From the NCBI GenBank assembly GCA_963934795.1, contig CAWWAF010000005.1, forward strand, positions 5,596 through 69,595: a stretch of DNA of 64,000 nucleotides, in the 5' to 3' direction. Shown here in pieces: positions 8,936 through 17,536 of the stretch. The notes below the pieces were generated by a model, which worked only from the letters and a program-made list of their open reading frames with translations, did no database searches and was not told where the DNA came from. The DNA comes from UBA8438 sp963934795. Its GTDB lineage: Bacteria > Acidobacteriota > Vicinamibacteria > Vicinamibacterales > UBA8438. The translations under genes and the position numbers were made by a program. Within the stretch, counting starts at the first letter, position 1; each line of letters starts with the position of its first letter.

Positions 8936-9619
8936 TCACGGAGTGTCGACGAACTTATACCCGAACTGCTTGACGGTGACGATGTGCCCCCCCGTCGCAG
9001 GAAGCTTCTCCCGGAGGCGTCGAATGTGTACGTCGACCGTCCGGGTCCCCCCCGTATAGCGATACCCCCAGACGTCAGACAGCAGCAAGTCACGCGACAG
9101 GACGCGCCCCCGATGTTCGAGCAGGTATTGCAGCAGCAGAAACTCCTTGGCGGGCAGGTGGACCATGCGCCCGTCCTCCGTCACCTCGTGGCGGTCCAGG
9201 TCAATCACCAACGGACCGAATCGCAAGACCGTGTCTGGATCCTCCGCCTGGGTCCTTCGCAACACGGCCCTCACCCGCGCCACCAACTCCTTGGGGCTGA
9301 ATGGCTTCGTGACGTAGTCGTCCGCACCCAGCTCGAGCCCTCTCACACGGTCCTCTTCGTCAGCCCGAGCGGTCAACATGATGATGGGCGTGGATGCGAG
9401 TCGCGGGTCGGCCCTCATCGACCTGCAGATCTCCAGACCGCTGAGACCGGGCAGCATCAGGTCGAGCACGACGAGAGCCGGGGTGTCCCGCCGCACCCGG
9501 TCCAGGACCTCTGACCCGGACGACAGGATGTCTGTCCGAAGACCGGCGCGAGACAGGTGGTAGGCGACCAGATCCGCAATGTCTCGATCGTCCTCCACCA
9601 CGAGGATGCGACTAGCCAT
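8936..9619 (-). CDS. phoB: Phosphate regulon response regulator PhoB
   Basis: OmpR-family activator that binds Pho boxes once phosphorylated. The start at 9619 gives 227 aa opening MASRILVVEDDRD. Receiver residues are the acidic EDD pocket, phospho-acceptor Asp53 in VVLDLMLPG, Thr in LTARAD and Lys in VTKPFSPKEL. The C-terminal winged helix has LPAKEFLLLQYLLEH, DVWGYRYTGGTRTVDVHI and RRLREKL, as in PhoB. It lies between phoU and phoR. The Pho boxes upstream of pstS and of the porin remnant are its likely targets, so it would autoactivate its operon. Confidence 0.93.
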   Translation of the reverse strand: MASRILVVEDDRDIADLVAYHLSRAGLRTDILSSGSEVLDRVRRDTPALVVLDLMLPGLSGLEICRSMRADPRLASTPIIMLTARADEEDRVRGLELGADDYVTKPFSPKELVARVRAVLRRTQAEDPDTVLRFGPLVIDLDRHEVTEDGRMVHLPAKEFLLLQYLLEHRGRVLSRDLLLSDVWGYRYTGGTRTVDVHIRRLREKLPATGGHIVTVKQFGYKFVDTP

Positions 9620-9650
9620 TGTAGGTGCGCGGGGCGGCGGCCACAGGCGG

Positions 9651-10346
9651 CTAGGCGGTGGGCGCGCCGCCCTCACGCCCGTGATGTCGCACGTCGAGTC
9701 CGGAGACGATGAAGATCGCCTCCTCGGCGATGTTCGTCGCGTGGTCGCCGATGCGTTCCAGATGTCGAGAAATCAGAAGCAACTCGAGGGCTGGCTGGGT
9801 CACCACGTTGTCGGAGCACATGAACCCTAGCAGGTCTCGGAATACCTGGTCCTTGAGCCCGTCGAGAGAATCGTCACGGTCGAGCACGTTCTGCGCAAGT
9901 ACGGTGTCTTGTCGTACGTAGGCATCTAGCGCATCACGCAGCATACCCTGTGCGATATCCGCCATGCGTGGAATGTCGACCAACGGCTTGACGGACGGTT
10001 GTTCTAGGTAACGGAGCGTGGCTTCTCCGATGTTGATCGCAAAGTCGCCGACCCGTTCCAGGTCGCTGTTGATCTTCACCGCTGACACGACCGCTCGCAG
10101 GTCGGTCGCCACGGGCTGGTGCAATGCGAGGAGCTGAAAGCACCGCTCATCGATCTCGATGTGGAGTTGGTTGATGGCCTCGTCGCCGGTCAGGACGCGC
10201 ACGGCCGTCGCGTAGTCGCGATTAACCAGGGCGCGCATCGCGTCTCGAACCTGCTCTTCGGCGGCACCCGCCATCACGAGCAATCGCGCTTTGAGCTGCG
10301 CCATCTCGTCATGGAAGTGCGGGGTCAAATTGTGAGGTGCATCCAC
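9651..10346 (-). CDS. phoU: Phosphate transport regulator PhoU
   Basis: Cytoplasmic negative regulator that links the PstSCAB transporter to PhoR. About 231 aa made of two repeated three-helix bundles, each with the metal-binding E/DxxxD signature: SDLERVGDFAINIGE in the first half and RHLERIGDHATNIAEE in the second. The GTG at 10346 is preferred over an upstream ATG at 10376 because GAGGAG lies 8 nt upstream of it. It sits 41 bp after pstB and 31 bp before phoB, in the expected place in the operon. Confidence 0.94.
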   Translation of the reverse strand: MDAPHNLTPHFHDEMAQLKARLLVMAGAAEEQVRDAMRALVNRDYATAVRVLTGDEAINQLHIEIDERCFQLLALHQPVATDLRAVVSAVKINSDLERVGDFAINIGEATLRYLEQPSVKPLVDIPRMADIAQGMLRDALDAYVRQDTVLAQNVLDRDDSLDGLKDQVFRDLLGFMCSDNVVTQPALELLLISRHLERIGDHATNIAEEAIFIVSGLDVRHHGREGGAPTA

Positions 10347-10387
10347 GAACGGTTCTCCTCGGCGGCCGGTCGCCACGCGGAACGGCG

Positions 10388-11227
10388 CTAGCCGAAACGG
10401 CCAGTGACATAGTCTTCCGTTAGTTTCGCCGTCGGAGCAGTGAACATTCGGCTCGTCAGATCGAATTCAATAAGCTTCCCCAACCAGAAGAACGCGGTCC
10501 TGTCCGAGACACGGGCCGCCTGTTGCATATTGTGCGTCACGATAACGACCGTGTAGTTGGCCTTGAGCTGAAACACCAGCTCCTCGATGTGCTGGGTGGC
10601 GATCGGATCGAGCGCCGACGCCGGCTCGTCCATCAGCAGCACCTCTGGCTTCACCGCCAACGCGCGCGCGATACAGAGCCGCTGCTGCTGCCCGCCCGAC
10701 AGAGTCAGTGCCGACGCAGACAACCGGTCCTTCACCTCGCCCCACAGCGCCGCCGCCCGCAAGCTGACCTCTACCCTGTCCGCCAGGTCCATAGTGGAGG
10801 CGGCCAGGCCATTGATCCGGAGGCCATACGCTACATTCTCGAAGATCGACTTGGGGAACGGGTTCGATTTCTGAAACACCATCCCGACGCGCTGCCGCAG
10901 GGTCACCGGGTCGGTCGAGGCCCCGTAGATATCCTCCCCGTCGATCAGCACCGTGCCGGTCACGCGCGCCCCAGGGATGATGTCGTTCATCCGGTTGAGC
11001 GTCCGCAGAAACGTGCTTTTGCCGCAGCCGGAGGGCCCGATGAACGCGGTGACCTGCTTCTCAGGAATCTGAATGGACACGTCCTTGAGCGCCTGCGTGT
11101 CACCGTAGTAGAAACTGAGGCCGCGCACCTCCACCTTGGTGGGCGTCTCTATCGTGCCGCGCTCGCTGGCCAGTGAGGCCACGGCGGCCAGTGACGGGAT
11201 CGCAGTGTGGGAATCGACAGTGGTCAT
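10388..11227 (-). CDS. pstB: Phosphate ABC transporter ATP-binding protein PstB
   Basis: ATPase subunit that drives high-affinity phosphate import through PstCA. At 279 aa it is slightly long owing to a ~30-residue N-terminal extension. Motifs: Walker A GPSGCGKST at ~64-72, the Q-loop in MVFQKSNPFPKSI, signature LSGGQQQR, Walker B VLLMDEPASALDP and the switch histidine in IVTHNMQQA. The phrase RTLNRMNDIIP is characteristic of PstB. It follows pstA by 22 bp. No Shine-Dalgarno sequence is obvious. Confidence 0.96.
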   Translation of the reverse strand: MTTVDSHTAIPSLAAVASLASERGTIETPTKVEVRGLSFYYGDTQALKDVSIQIPEKQVTAFIGPSGCGKSTFLRTLNRMNDIIPGARVTGTVLIDGEDIYGASTDPVTLRQRVGMVFQKSNPFPKSIFENVAYGLRINGLAASTMDLADRVEVSLRAAALWGEVKDRLSASALTLSGGQQQRLCIARALAVKPEVLLMDEPASALDPIATQHIEELVFQLKANYTVVIVTHNMQQAARVSDRTAFFWLGKLIEFDLTSRMFTAPTAKLTEDYVTGRFG

Positions 11228-11249
11228 AGCGTTCGCCGAAATGACGGCG

Positions 11250-12095
11250 TCAATGCTGATACCGATCCCGCAGCCACGCCGCGAAACCGTTCATGACCAG
11301 CAGCAACGCCAGAAGCACAATGATACCGGCTGCCGCATTCGCCAGGAACGCTTCCTGGGGTCGCGACACCCAGTTGAAGACTTGGATCGGCAACACGGTG
11401 AACGGGGACCAGATGCCGTCAGGCGCAAACGGCACGTAGGTCAATGCACCGATAGTGATCAACGGAGCAGTCTCGCCGATGGTCCTCGAGAGCGCGAGGA
11501 TCATCCCCGTAAGAATGCCAGGCAGCGCCACCGGCAGCACCTGATGCCAGATCGTCTGCCACTTCGTGGCCCCCAACGCGTACGACGCCTCGCGCAGAGC
11601 CGGCGACACCGCGCGCAGCGCCTCGCGCGACGACAGAATGACCACCGGCAGGGCGAGTAGTGCCAACGTGGCGGCTCCGGCGATCACACTGCGCCCGAGC
11701 GCCAGGGTTCGGACGAACAGCCCGAGGCCCAGTAGTCCGTAGATGACAGACGGCACACCGGCCAGGTTCGCGATGTTGATCTCAACGATGCGAGACCAGC
11801 GTCCACGCCCGCCGTACTCTTCCAGGTAGATCGCGGCTCCGATGCCCACGGGGACCGCCAGCATGGCAGTCAGGGCAAGCACCCACAGAGTCCCCATGAG
11901 GGCAGCGTAGATGCCGGCGTTCTCCGCCCGCCGGGATGGAAAACTGGTTACGAAACCCCAAGAGATTCGCCCAAAACCGTCGCTGAAGATATCAAACAGG
12001 AGCGCGGCAAGCACCCCAAGGCCGAGCAGGGTCGCTCCGAGCCCGGCACCGTGCAGCGCGAGATCCAGCCAGTGGTTGCGTTGACGACGCGTCAC
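11250..12095 (-). CDS. pstA: Phosphate ABC transporter permease PstA
   Basis: Inner-membrane permease that pairs with PstC to form the phosphate channel. 281 aa with about six hydrophobic segments. It has the typical PstA sequences GIGAAIYLEEYGG and IANLAGVPSVIYGLLGL. The EAA cytoplasmic loop, which contacts PstB, is in ALREASYALGATKWQT. Start and stop overlap with pstC by 4 bp, so translation is coupled. Confidence 0.95.
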   Translation of the reverse strand: MTRRQRNHWLDLALHGAGLGATLLGLGVLAALLFDIFSDGFGRISWGFVTSFPSRRAENAGIYAALMGTLWVLALTAMLAVPVGIGAAIYLEEYGGRGRWSRIVEINIANLAGVPSVIYGLLGLGLFVRTLALGRSVIAGAATLALLALPVVILSSREALRAVSPALREASYALGATKWQTIWHQVLPVALPGILTGMILALSRTIGETAPLITIGALTYVPFAPDGIWSPFTVLPIQVFNWVSRPQEAFLANAAAGIIVLLALLLVMNGFAAWLRDRYQH

Positions 12096-12982
12096 GCGTA
12101 CTCCTCCCGAAAGCGCTCTCGGAGCCAGTTGCTGGCGAGATTCAACAGAAACGTGCTGACGAACAGCAGCATCCCGACCGCGAAGATCGTCCGATACGCG
12201 AGGGTCCCGGCCGGGGTGTCCCCCAGACTCACCTGCACGATGTAGGCGGTCATCGTTTCCACCGGCACGAGTGGATTGGCGGTGAGCCGCGGCTGCTGGC
12301 CGGCAGCAATGGTCACGATCATGGTTTCGCCGATTGCCCGCGATGCGGCCAGGATGCCCGCGGCCGAGATACCTGAAAGGGCGGCCGGCAGCACGACGCG
12401 GGTCGTGGTCTGCATCTTGGTCGCGCCGAGCGCGTACGCCGCTTCGCGCAGCCCGCGTGGCACACCGTGGAGCGCATCTTCAGAGAGCGACGACACCATC
12501 GGGAGGATCATGATTCCCATGACCAGCCCGGGACTCAACGCGTTGAATCCAGACAACCCGGGAATCACCTGCTGGAGCAAGGGCGTGACGAACAGCAAGG
12601 CGAAGTAGCCGTAGACGACCGTCGGTACGCCAGCCAGCACCTCAAGCACCGGTTTGACGATACGACGCACTTTCGCCGGTGCGTATTCGCTGAGATATAC
12701 CGCCGCCAGTAGCCCGGCCGGCACCGCGACCGCCATCGCAATCGCGGACACCAGCAGGGTGCCGGCCACCAACGGCAGGACGCCGAACGACTTCTGGAAG
12801 AACAGAGGGGTCCAGACGGTGCCGAAGAGAAATTCGAACGGGGAGACCTCCCGGAAGAACTGGAAGGTCTCGACCGCGAGCACCGACAGAATGCCGAGCG
12901 TGACCAGAATCGACACGCCGGCGCAGGCGCGTAGCGCCCACTCGACGACCTGTTCGAGGAGGTCACGCCGTCTTCTCGACAT
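12092..12982 (-). CDS. pstC: Phosphate ABC transporter permease PstC
   Basis: Second inner-membrane permease of the phosphate importer. 296 aa with about six membrane helices. PstC hallmarks are VETFQFFREVSPFEFLFGT, FGVLPLVAGTLLVSAIAM, PAKVRRIVKPVLEVLAGVPT and the EAA-like loop GLREAAYALGATKMQT. It starts 2 bp after the pstS stop and overlaps pstA by 4 bp. Confidence 0.95.
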   Translation of the reverse strand: MSRRRRDLLEQVVEWALRACAGVSILVTLGILSVLAVETFQFFREVSPFEFLFGTVWTPLFFQKSFGVLPLVAGTLLVSAIAMAVAVPAGLLAAVYLSEYAPAKVRRIVKPVLEVLAGVPTVVYGYFALLFVTPLLQQVIPGLSGFNALSPGLVMGIMILPMVSSLSEDALHGVPRGLREAAYALGATKMQTTTRVVLPAALSGISAAGILAASRAIGETMIVTIAAGQQPRLTANPLVPVETMTAYIVQVSLGDTPAGTLAYRTIFAVGMLLFVSTFLLNLASNWLRERFREEYA

Positions 12983-12984
12983 GG

Positions 12985-14040
12985 TCAGTGGCCACCCAGC
13001 AACGCCGTGAGCGATGCTGTCTTGTCTCCGTGTCCGAACATCGTCCCGGTGGCGCGATCATCGACCCGGCGCTGCACCAGCGCGTACTCGGCGTCACTCA
13101 ACGGCACGTAGCCCACCTCTCGCACGAGCGAGGCCCCGTCTGACAGAAAAAAATTCACAAACCCGCTCACCTCGGCCCGCTCCAATGCATCCGGATTGAC
13201 ATAAATGAAGATGGGGCGAGACAGTGGCTGATAGGTCCCCTCACGCACGGAGTCCGGCGACGGCGCAACGGCGCCAGCGCCGTTGGTCTCATCACCGTCG
13301 TCGACCGACAGCAGCTTCAATTTTCCGCGGTTGGCTTCGTAGTACGCGTAGCCGAAGAAGCCGAGCGCCAACGGATCGGTTGCCACTCCTTGCACCAACA
13401 CGTTGTCGTCCTCGCTCGACGTGAAGTCACCGCGGCTGGCACTCTCTTGTCCGACGATCGCCTGCGTGAAGTAGTCGAACGTTCCTGAGTCGACGCCGGG
13501 ACCAAACAGATGGAGTTCACTGTCTGGCCAGTCCGGTCGCACCTGATTCCAGGAGGTCACCGTTCCCTGCGCGGCCGGGTTCCACATCCGCTCGAGGTCG
13601 TCAGGGGTCAGCGTGCTGACCCAATCGTTGTCCGGGTGCACGACGACGGAGATCCCATCGTAGGCAATCGGCAACTCGACAAACTCAATTCCGGCCGCCG
13701 CACATGCGTCGATTTCGACGGCCTTGATCGGACGTGACCCATTCGAGATGTCGGTCTCACCGGCGCAGAATTTCTTGAAGCCACCACCGGTCCCAGAGAC
13801 CCCCACCGTGACCCGTGCCGCCGCGTCGACCAGCTGGAATTCCTCAGCCACCGCCTCCGCGATCGGAAACACAGTGCTAGAGCCATCGACGGTAATGACG
13901 GCCGTGCTCGTGGCGTCGCCCGCACCCGCCGCGCCTCCACATCCGATGGTGCCGAGCAGGACGGCCGACACACTGGCGCACTGCATTCTGCGACGTGCCC
14001 GCTTCCCTGCCCGAACGAGGCAACGGTCTGTCTTTGACAT
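12985..14040 (-). CDS. pstS: Phosphate-binding lipoprotein PstS
   Basis: Substrate-binding component that captures phosphate and delivers it to PstCA. From the ATG at 14040 it has an n-region rich in Arg/Lys, a hydrophobic stretch and a lipobox (LLGTIGC), so it should be a lipoprotein. The mature part opens ITVDGSSTVFPIAEAVAEEF, the phosphate-binding signature. Ligand residues recur in GTGGGFKKFC and DISNGSRPI. An in-frame ATG at 14070 exists but lies inside the fourth Pho repeat, upstream of the likely transcription start, so I choose 14040 (351 aa). It heads the seven-gene pst-pho operon. Confidence 0.94.
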   Translation of the reverse strand: MSKTDRCLVRAGKRARRRMQCASVSAVLLGTIGCGGAAGAGDATSTAVITVDGSSTVFPIAEAVAEEFQLVDAAARVTVGVSGTGGGFKKFCAGETDISNGSRPIKAVEIDACAAAGIEFVELPIAYDGISVVVHPDNDWVSTLTPDDLERMWNPAAQGTVTSWNQVRPDWPDSELHLFGPGVDSGTFDYFTQAIVGQESASRGDFTSSEDDNVLVQGVATDPLALGFFGYAYYEANRGKLKLLSVDDGDETNGAGAVAPSPDSVREGTYQPLSRPIFIYVNPDALERAEVSGFVNFFLSDGASLVREVGYVPLSDAEYALVQRRVDDRATGTMFGHGDKTASLTALLGGH

Positions 14041-14103
14041 ACTGATCACAGTAGCCTCAGACAGTTTCATGGTTGTTACGGGACTGTTAAATCTACGTTA
14101 CAG
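14041..14103 (-). promoter_or_regulatory. pstS promoter with four-repeat Pho box
   Basis: On the - strand four 7-bp repeats recur every 11 bp: CTGTAAC (14103-14097), ATTTAAC (14092-14086), CCGTAAC (14081-14075) and ATGAAAC (14070-14064). Ten bases after the last repeat comes a -10-like TACTGT (14053-14048), then 7 nt and the pstS ATG. Repeat length, 4-nt spacers and the 10-nt gap to the -10 match the E. coli Pho box layout. PhoB encoded at 8936-9619 is the likely ligand. Confidence 0.75.
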
Positions 14104-14159
14104 ATGCGAAGTCGCTCCGTTGTGGGCCGACACCCCGCTTCTCGTACCGAACGGTAGGC

Positions 14160-14172
14160 TATAGTTCCAAAC
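14160..14172 (+). promoter_or_regulatory. pyk -10 element, probably leaderless transcript
   Basis: TATAGT at 14160-14165 lies exactly 7 nt before the pyk ATG at 14173. No Shine-Dalgarno sequence is present in those 7 nt, and no convincing -35 is seen. The spacing is that of leaderless mRNAs. Confidence 0.5.
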
Positions 14173-15624
14173 ATGGCTGAGCGGCGGGATTTCCGACAAA
14201 CCAAGATCATCTGCACGCTCGGTCCGTCGAGCGACTCGGTCGACACGATCCGCGACCTCGCCAGGGCTGGGATGAACGTGGCGCGGCTGAACATGTCCCA
14301 CGGGGACCATGACAGCCACCTGCGGACCATTCGTCACATAGACGACCTGCGCCACGAATTGAATCATCCGGTCGCGGTGCTGCTCGACCTACAGGGACCG
14401 GCTATCCGCACCGGGGAGCGACGAGGGAACCTCGAGCTTGCCGTCGGAGAAGAGTTCTCAGTCAGCGTCGCGCCGTCGGAGAATCCGGAGGAAAAGAGCA
14501 TTCATGTCGACTACGAAGACATGGTGCACCAGTTGCACGCGGGAGATCGCATCACCGTCGACAACGGCTTGATCAACCTTGAGGTGTTGGAAGTGCGGGC
14601 TCGCGATCTCCGGTGCCGCGTCCTCGATGGGGGCACGCTGGGCTCTCGCAAGCACATCAACCTTCCGGGGATCCGGGTCAACCTGCCGTCGATCTCTGAG
14701 CAAGACAAGGCCGACATACGTTTCGGCATCAGGCACAACGTCGACTTTCTCGCGGTGTCGTTCGTCCGCAGCGCGGAGGCTCTGCGAGAGGCGCGCCGGG
14801 TGATCGTGGACGCGGGGGGACACCACGCCAGATTGATCGCGAAGATCGAAAACCAGGAGGGTATCGACAACCTGGACGAGATCATCGCCGAGGCCGACGG
14901 CATCATGGTGGCCCGCGGCGATCTGGGCGTGGAAGTCCCGTTCGCTGAACTGCCGGTCGCCCAGCGGAACATGGTGCGTAAGTGCGCCGTCGCGGGCAAA
15001 CCAGTCATTGTGGCCACGCATCTGCTCGAGTCGATGATCGAGCACCCGATGCCCACTCGTGCGGAGGTTGGTGACGTCGCCAACGCGGTCCTCGAGGAAG
15101 TCGACGCGGTGATGCTGAGCGGAGAGACCGCGACCGGCAAACATCCTGTGCGATGCGTAGAGGTCCTGGGTCAGATCGCCCGTCGTTCCGAGAAAGAGGA
15201 GGGTCTCGGCTTTCACGCCTTGCGGGACCCCACAACTGTGCGTCAACAACTGGCCCGCAGCGCGTGTCGTCTGGCCGACTCGCTCGCCTCGCCGGCCATC
15301 GTCGTCATCACCAGAACCGGACGACTCGGCCGGCTCGTGAGCGGCTTCCGCCCCAAGAGCGCGATCATCTACGCGTTCACCAACGTCGCCGCCGTCGAGC
15401 GCGCGCTGTGGTTGTACCGATCGGTGGTGCCGTTCGAGATGGAACGGTCTGACGAGCCTGAGCAGAGGGTGGTCGATGCCTTCGAGCGACTACAGCACCA
15501 CAATCGGCTCGTGCCAGGAGACCCCATTGTCGTGATCTCCGACATCGCCACGAGTCACGGCGACGTCACCGCGATTCAAGTGCGACACATCGACAGCGAC
15601 CGACGCTGTCCTTCGATGGCATAA
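14173..15624 (+). CDS. pyk: Pyruvate kinase
   Basis: Final glycolytic enzyme: phosphoenolpyruvate + ADP gives pyruvate + ATP. 483 aa, normal for the bacterial enzyme. Motifs: KIICTLGPSSDS and ARLNMSHGDHD at the N-terminus, DLQGPAIRTGE, the B-domain, and RLIAKIENQEGIDNLDEI with the catalytic Lys and acidic metal ligands. GIMVARGDLGVEVPF is the magnesium and substrate loop, followed by MLSGETATGKHPV. The C-terminal allosteric domain is present. Transcribed away from the pst operon. One of the clearest identifications here. Confidence 0.97.
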   Translation: MAERRDFRQTKIICTLGPSSDSVDTIRDLARAGMNVARLNMSHGDHDSHLRTIRHIDDLRHELNHPVAVLLDLQGPAIRTGERRGNLELAVGEEFSVSVAPSENPEEKSIHVDYEDMVHQLHAGDRITVDNGLINLEVLEVRARDLRCRVLDGGTLGSRKHINLPGIRVNLPSISEQDKADIRFGIRHNVDFLAVSFVRSAEALREARRVIVDAGGHHARLIAKIENQEGIDNLDEIIAEADGIMVARGDLGVEVPFAELPVAQRNMVRKCAVAGKPVIVATHLLESMIEHPMPTRAEVGDVANAVLEEVDAVMLSGETATGKHPVRCVEVLGQIARRSEKEEGLGFHALRDPTTVRQQLARSACRLADSLASPAIVVITRTGRLGRLVSGFRPKSAIIYAFTNVAAVERALWLYRSVVPFEMERSDEPEQRVVDAFERLQHHNRLVPGDPIVVISDIATSHGDVTAIQVRHIDSDRRCPSMA

Positions 15625-15657
15625 CCAGGCAGCTTACCTAACAGTTGGGGTGCGACC

Positions 15658-16629
15658 ATGCGCGGTTCAGCGGCGGCATCGAGCTCGACTCGAATGGCAA
15701 GGCGTCGGTCGGCGGCGATGACGGTTCACATCGCCGTGTGGGGTCTGCTGGCGGCCTGCGCGTCGCCGTCTGGCGCACAGACCGCGGACAGGCCTCGTAC
15801 GGCCTGGAACACGCCTGACTTCAGTGGATATTGGGAATATCGCAGCAGCACGCCTTTGCAGCGCCCGGAGACGCTTGCAGACAAGGCGGTGTTGACGCCC
15901 GCCGAAGCGGCGGCCTACCTGCCTCAGCGACTGACCGACATTGGGGCTGAGCGTGACCTGCAGCTGAACGCCGACTGGTGGGAACCAGGAGGACTGACAG
16001 ACGATCGGACGTCGATGATCGTCGACCCACCAAACGGCCGGCTGCCCACGATGACGGCCGACGCGCGGCACCGCGACCGGACGATTGGTCTGCGGTCACG
16101 GTCGCGGCCCGCTGACGGACCAGAAGACCGAGAACGCTACGAGCGCTGCATCATGGGCCGCACCGTTCCGCTCATGGCGGTCGCTCCGAACCGGCTCGCA
16201 CAATTTTTCCAGACCCCCGACCACCTGGTCATCCTGCACGAACAGAACTGGGACACACGGATTATTCGGATTTCTGACGGGCCCCATCCAGCGGATTATG
16301 TCCGCCAGTGGCAAGGAGACTCATACGCGCACTGGGACGGCGATACGCTGATCATTCAGTCCGCGAACTTCAACGGCGCATGGACGCTGAACGGCACCGG
16401 GCCAGACATGCGTGTGGAGGAGCGAATCGCCATCGGGCACAACGGCACGCTCGACTATCGGTTCACCGTCGACGACCCGGCGTCGTTCGCCGCGCGGTGG
16501 ACGGTCGGGTTTCCGATCACCCCCGCCCGTGGCCCGCTGTTTGAGAACGCCTGCCACGAAGGCAACTACAGCATGCCCTTGATCCTGAGCGGGGCCCGGG
16601 CCGAGGAGCGGCGCGACTCGGCCCGCTAG
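15658..16629 (+). CDS. Secreted protein of an unnamed ACHEGNY family (copy A)
   Basis: 323 aa with a long signal region ending near ACASPSGAQ. I do not recognise a named domain. The mature protein opens with DFSGYWEYRSSTPLQRPE followed by LTPAEAAAYLP, has a middle segment MIVDPPNGRLP, then DTLIIQSANFNG and ends with ENACHEGNYSMPLILSGARAEE. Three other genes here (40441, 45049, 52031) share this architecture: D/N-x-x-G-x-W opening, IVDPP.GR/KIP, WDGDTL or WEGETL, and a C-terminal ACHEGN. The many W/D/G turns suggest an all-beta fold. It is followed, on the other strand, by the FkbM and PQQ-dehydrogenase genes. Function unknown. Confidence 0.7.
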   Translation: MRGSAAASSSTRMARRRSAAMTVHIAVWGLLAACASPSGAQTADRPRTAWNTPDFSGYWEYRSSTPLQRPETLADKAVLTPAEAAAYLPQRLTDIGAERDLQLNADWWEPGGLTDDRTSMIVDPPNGRLPTMTADARHRDRTIGLRSRSRPADGPEDRERYERCIMGRTVPLMAVAPNRLAQFFQTPDHLVILHEQNWDTRIIRISDGPHPADYVRQWQGDSYAHWDGDTLIIQSANFNGAWTLNGTGPDMRVEERIAIGHNGTLDYRFTVDDPASFAARWTVGFPITPARGPLFENACHEGNYSMPLILSGARAEERRDSAR

Positions 16630-16662
16630 CTGCCCGACGGGAATACCAATCGCGCCGGGGCC

Positions 16663-17517
16663 TCAGTCGAGGGGCCGTGCCACGTAGTCGTGCTTGAAGA
16701 CCTGGCTCACGGAATAATTGAGCGCCTCCAGCTTTCCCCGGGTGACCGCGATTCTCTCCAAGACATCGGGTGACGCGGTCTCGAGGTCTGTCCCCCCCAT
16801 GATCTCGATGAGAATCACCGGTCGGTTACGGCGAATGGTGTCCACCGCCCCGTCAAGCACCTCGTTCTCATAGGTCTCCACGTCGATCTTGAGCAGAGAC
16901 ACCCGCTCAAAATGGAAGCTGTCGAGCGACCGGAGTTCCGCTGCATCGCCACCGGCACCAACGCCAGTCCCACCCTCGTTACCGGGCGTCGTGGGGTTCA
17001 TTTCAATGACCCGCGTGGCACCCGAACCGATGGCCATGCGCATCGCCACAACATTCGTCAGGCCGTTGAGCGCCAGGTTGTGGTGCAACTCCCGATAGAT
17101 CTTCCGCTGCGGCTCGAATGCGTAGACGCGACCCCAGGGACCAGCCAGCTGCCCGATCCGCACGGTGTGGGTTCCGATGTGCGCCCCCACTTCGACGACG
17201 ACTGAGCCGGGGACAATGTGCTCTGCGAGGAGATCGAACGAGTGCCGCTCCCACTTGTCGCCCGCGACGATGACCTGCTTGATCATGTCCGCCGGATCGT
17301 CGACAAAGAAGCTGCCGACGTCGGGAACGTCGTACCGCTGGTAGTCAGCGAGGGGAAACGCGTTGAGGTAGCGACGGATTTCTTCGCGATCGTCAAGGAG
17401 CGCAGGCGACACCGAGACGAGCGGTATCGGCTCGTATGGGGGCGGTGGCGCGTCGCAGGCGGCGACCAGCACCGCGATCACGGGCAGTGGCATCCATCCA
17501 GACGTTGAAATCTTCAT
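16663..17517 (-). CDS. FkbM-family methyltransferase with a lipoprotein-type signal
   Basis: 284 aa. The core is a SAM-dependent FkbM methyltransferase: VVVEVGAHIGTHTVRIGQ (SAM motif I), YAFEPQRKIYRELHHNLALNG, and LLKIDVETYENEVLDG, followed by RNRPVILIEI. The N-terminus is odd: MKISTSGWMPLPVIAVLVAACDAPPPP has a hydrophobic core and a lipobox-like VAAC. If it is processed, the enzyme would be outside the cytoplasm, away from SAM. The alternative is a false start, but no better one is visible. It lies 19 bp downstream of the PQQ dehydrogenase on the same strand. Target molecule unknown. Confidence 0.8.
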   Translation of the reverse strand: MKISTSGWMPLPVIAVLVAACDAPPPPYEPIPLVSVSPALLDDREEIRRYLNAFPLADYQRYDVPDVGSFFVDDPADMIKQVIVAGDKWERHSFDLLAEHIVPGSVVVEVGAHIGTHTVRIGQLAGPWGRVYAFEPQRKIYRELHHNLALNGLTNVVAMRMAIGSGATRVIEMNPTTPGNEGGTGVGAGGDAAELRSLDSFHFERVSLLKIDVETYENEVLDGAVDTIRRNRPVILIEIMGGTDLETASPDVLERIAVTRGKLEALNYSVSQVFKHDYVARPLD

Positions 17518-17536
17518 CGCGTGCGCGCGCGAGCCG

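Noticed and set aside
14458..15249. Open frame antisense to pyruvate kinase
   Set aside because: Pure shadow of a highly conserved gene.
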